The position numbers were made by a program, and so were the translations under genes. Shown here piece by piece: positions 7,591 through 8,968 of a stretch of DNA of 8,968 bases. Source of the stretch: Candidatus Omnitrophota bacterium. Its GTDB lineage: Bacteria > Omnitrophota > Gorgyraeia > Tantalellales > Tantalellaceae. Under the pieces are notes generated by a model. It worked only from the letters and a program-made list of their open reading frames with translations. It made no database searches and had not been told where the DNA came from. Position 1 is the stretch's first letter; each line of letters starts with the position of its first letter. The DNA lies in assembly GCA_023142805.1 (NCBI GenBank), contig JAGLIU010000042.1, positions 1 to 8,968 of the forward strand. The letters are read 5' to 3'.

Positions 7591-7607
7591 TCCACAAACT
7601 CTTTACG

Positions 7608-8576
7608 TTATTTATACTCTGTTCCTTTGATCTTCTCGACATAATGCTGCGCGGAAAACGCCGCTACAGCGCCATCTCCACAGGCTGTTACCACTTGATG
7701 AAGAATTTTGCGGCAACAGTCTCCCCCCGCGAATATACCGGGTGCGGATGTTTTCATTTCTTTATCGGCTAAAATAGCGCCATATTCATCTTTCTTCACA
7801 ACCCCATCAGAAAAATCAGTATTTGGCCGCCATCCTGTAAAAATAAAAACTCCTTCGCACGAAATCTCTTGTTTCTTACCGGTATCTTTGTTCACGACCA
7901 CTACCCTTTCAACCTTATCCACCCCAACTATACTATCAACAACTGATCCCCATACATAATCTATTTTTTCATTGGCAAAGGCCCTCTCCTGCAATATCTT
8001 CGTAGCACGCAACCGGTCTCTACGATGAATGATCGTAACCTTTTTCCCAAATCGTGTTAAAAAAATAGCTTCCTCAACAACCGTATCTCCGCCCCCTATA
8101 ACGACAATATCTTTATCCCGGAAGAACGCGCCGTCACATGTCGCGCAATAGGAAACTCCCCGGCCTAAAAACTTTTCTTCTCCGGGAACTTTTAATTTTT
8201 TTGGACGAGCCCCGGACGCCGCTATAACAGAAAGAGCTTCTACACTACCGTTTTCATCCTCGATCTTCCATACCGAAACTTTCCCCGAATTAGTTCGGGA
8301 TATTTTTACAACTGTACCCATCCTGCATTTCGCGCCGAATCCTTCCGCCTGTTTCTTCAACGTGGTTACCAGATCAAACCCTGTAACTTTTTCCACTCCC
8401 GGATAATTCTCAATTATCTCTGTCATCGTAGCCTGTCCCATAACAACCAGACTCTCTATGATCAATGTTTTCATCCGAGCGCGGGCGGCATAAATACCCG
8501 CGGTAAGCCCCGCGGGACCGGCACCAATTATGACCACATCATATACGTTATCCGATGATTCCATTTTCTTGTCCAT
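7608..8576 (-). CDS. trxB: Thioredoxin reductase (TrxB-type FAD/NADPH flavoprotein)
   Basis: This enzyme passes electrons from NADPH through FAD and a redox-active Cys pair to thioredoxin or a similar protein in the cytoplasm. Positions here count from an ATG at 8597: GAGPAG FAD-binding site (25-30), ENYPG (63-67), active site CATC (151-154), GGGDTVVEEA NADPH fold (168-177), HRRDRLRA for NADPH phosphate (191-198), and a C-terminal FAD motif FAGGDCCRK...HQVVTACGDGAVAA (289-313). I place the start at 8576 (322 residues) because AGGA lies five bases before that ATG. The ATG at 8597 is inside a heptamer array and adds the unusual sequence MNSDRKI. Some residues differ from the common form: MGQ for GGQ, DTVVEEA for the usual NSAxEEA, and a double Cys in GDCC. 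A related reductase with another partner, such as a peroxiredoxin-linked one, is possible. Confidence 0.92.
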   Translation of the reverse strand: MDKKMESSDNVYDVVIIGAGPAGLTAGIYAARARMKTLIIESLVVMGQATMTEIIENYPGVEKVTGFDLVTTLKKQAEGFGAKCRMGTVVKISRTNSGKVSVWKIEDENGSVEALSVIAASGARPKKLKVPGEEKFLGRGVSYCATCDGAFFRDKDIVVIGGGDTVVEEAIFLTRFGKKVTIIHRRDRLRATKILQERAFANEKIDYVWGSVVDSIVGVDKVERVVVVNKDTGKKQEISCEGVFIFTGWRPNTDFSDGVVKKDEYGAILADKEMKTSAPGIFAGGDCCRKILHQVVTACGDGAVAAFSAQHYVEKIKGTEYK

Positions 8577-8590
8577 TATTTTCCTATCAC

Positions 8591-8671
8591 TATTCATTGT
8601 TCACTGTTTACTGTTCACCATTCACTGTTTACTGTTCACTATTTACCGTTCACTGTTCACTATTCACTGTT
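8591..8671. repeat. Heptamer tandem array between the MBL gene and trxB
   Basis: On the plus strand the unit is TGTTCAC (GTGAACA on the coding side). Ten full units lie without interruption at 8598-8667. One altered unit (TATTCAT) follows towards trxB, and a slightly extended one (TGTTTTAC) overlaps the MBL stop codon. Within the ten core units only positions 1, 2 and 5 vary (T/C, G/A, C/T), all transitions; positions 3, 4, 6 and 7 never change. Because 7 is not a multiple of 3 and the minus strand unit carries TGA, stop codons fall in every frame. Confidence 0.9.
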
Positions 8672-8968
8672 TTACACCTGAAACTCATTCCCCGCTTTTA
8701 TATCGATAAAATTATCAAGATACTTTCCACAAAAAATCCGTTTGGCTTTATCTCCCGAACAATGTGTCGGTCCCGCTTTCTGCACACCAAACTTTTTTAA
8801 GCCGGATATGATCTCCCCGATGGCTTCTCTTCCCATCCCGGCCAAATGAAACCCCCCGAACACCATATAAAGATCCTCTACTCCGATCCTGTTCTTTGCG
8901 TATTTTAATACATTTATTATGCCAGGATGAGCACATCCGGTTAGAACCGACACCCCCTTTTCTCCCTT
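8672..8968 (-). CDS. MBL-fold metallo-hydrolase, C-terminal part (cut by right edge)
   Basis: The visible 98 residues start at the window edge with KGEKGVSVLTGCAHPG and end with NEFQV before a TAA stop. The GTG at 8953 is an internal Val, not a start, since the frame stays open to the edge and the family continues upstream. Three motifs fit the C-terminal half of the metallo-beta-lactamase fold, in the branch related to archaeal MJ0296-like RFAP-synthase homologues (COG1237-like): TGCAHPGIINVL, GGFHL and PTHCSG. The His in each are likely metal or active-site residues. The upstream HxHxDH motif is outside the window. The substrate cannot be told. It lies upstream of trxB on the same strand, separated only by the heptamer array. 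Confidence 0.82.
   Translation of the reverse strand, partial: KGEKGVSVLTGCAHPGIINVLKYAKNRIGVEDLYMVFGGFHLAGMGREAIGEIISGLKKFGVQKAGPTHCSGDKAKRIFCGKYLDNFIDIKAGNEFQV

Noticed and set aside
8591..8671. The heptamer array as a CRISPR or as a plasmid iteron origin
   Set aside because: Units are contiguous 7-mers with no spacers, and there is no cas or rep gene. Position between two co-directional genes does not suggest an origin.
8672..8953. A complete small protein starting at GTG 8953
   Set aside because: The frame continues upstream to the window edge and the MBL-fold motif is preceded by conserved sequence in the family, so this is the end of a larger gene.

Overview
The window (8,968 bp) looks like a piece of a moderately AT-rich bacterial chromosome. 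All four protein genes I can support lie on the minus strand, so transcription runs right to left. There are no rRNAs, tRNAs, insertion sequences or CRISPR arrays. The most distinctive gene is the first part of a very large, secreted, repeat-built protein. Together with the housekeeping genes this suggests an uncultured lineage such as Candidatus Omnitrophota (former OP3), whose genomes are known for giant repeat proteins. That assignment rests on family resemblance, not on a marker gene, and is only moderately confident.

Layout from right to left, in the direction of transcription. (1) 8968-8672: the C-terminal part of a metallo-beta-lactamase-fold hydrolase, cut by the window edge. (2) 8671-8591: a heptamer tandem array that fills the gap from its stop codon to the start region of the next gene. 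(3) 8576-7608: a thioredoxin-reductase-type flavoprotein with a CATC active site. (4) A 76-bp gap with one small inverted repeat. (5) 7531-5867: ilvD, dihydroxy-acid dehydratase, complete and 554 residues long, followed by an RNA hairpin whose stem pairs fully only in the minus-strand transcript. (6) 5866-5424: a 443-bp AT-rich non-coding region with a small terminator-like hairpin and a good sigma70-type promoter pointing at the next gene. (7) 5423-1: an uninterrupted minus-strand reading frame of 1,807 codons that runs off the left edge.

The giant protein has a signal peptide, a charged, probably coiled-coil stretch, a Gly/Ser linker, five short repeats of about 65-94 residues, and then long repeats of 333, 353 and 355 residues made of smaller motifs resembling the YD/RHS style (YDxxGNxLxQ). 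The two long repeats nearest the window edge are about three quarters identical in protein. A sampled block shows only synonymous differences, which means the copies have been kept under selection for protein sequence. The end of this gene is not visible.

The three right-hand genes may form a transcription unit, but they share no obvious pathway: branched-chain amino acid synthesis, thiol redox and an MBL hydrolase. The hairpins and promoter between ilvD and the giant gene suggest that the giant gene is transcribed separately. The system most worth following is the giant surface or secreted repeat protein and how its repeats expand.
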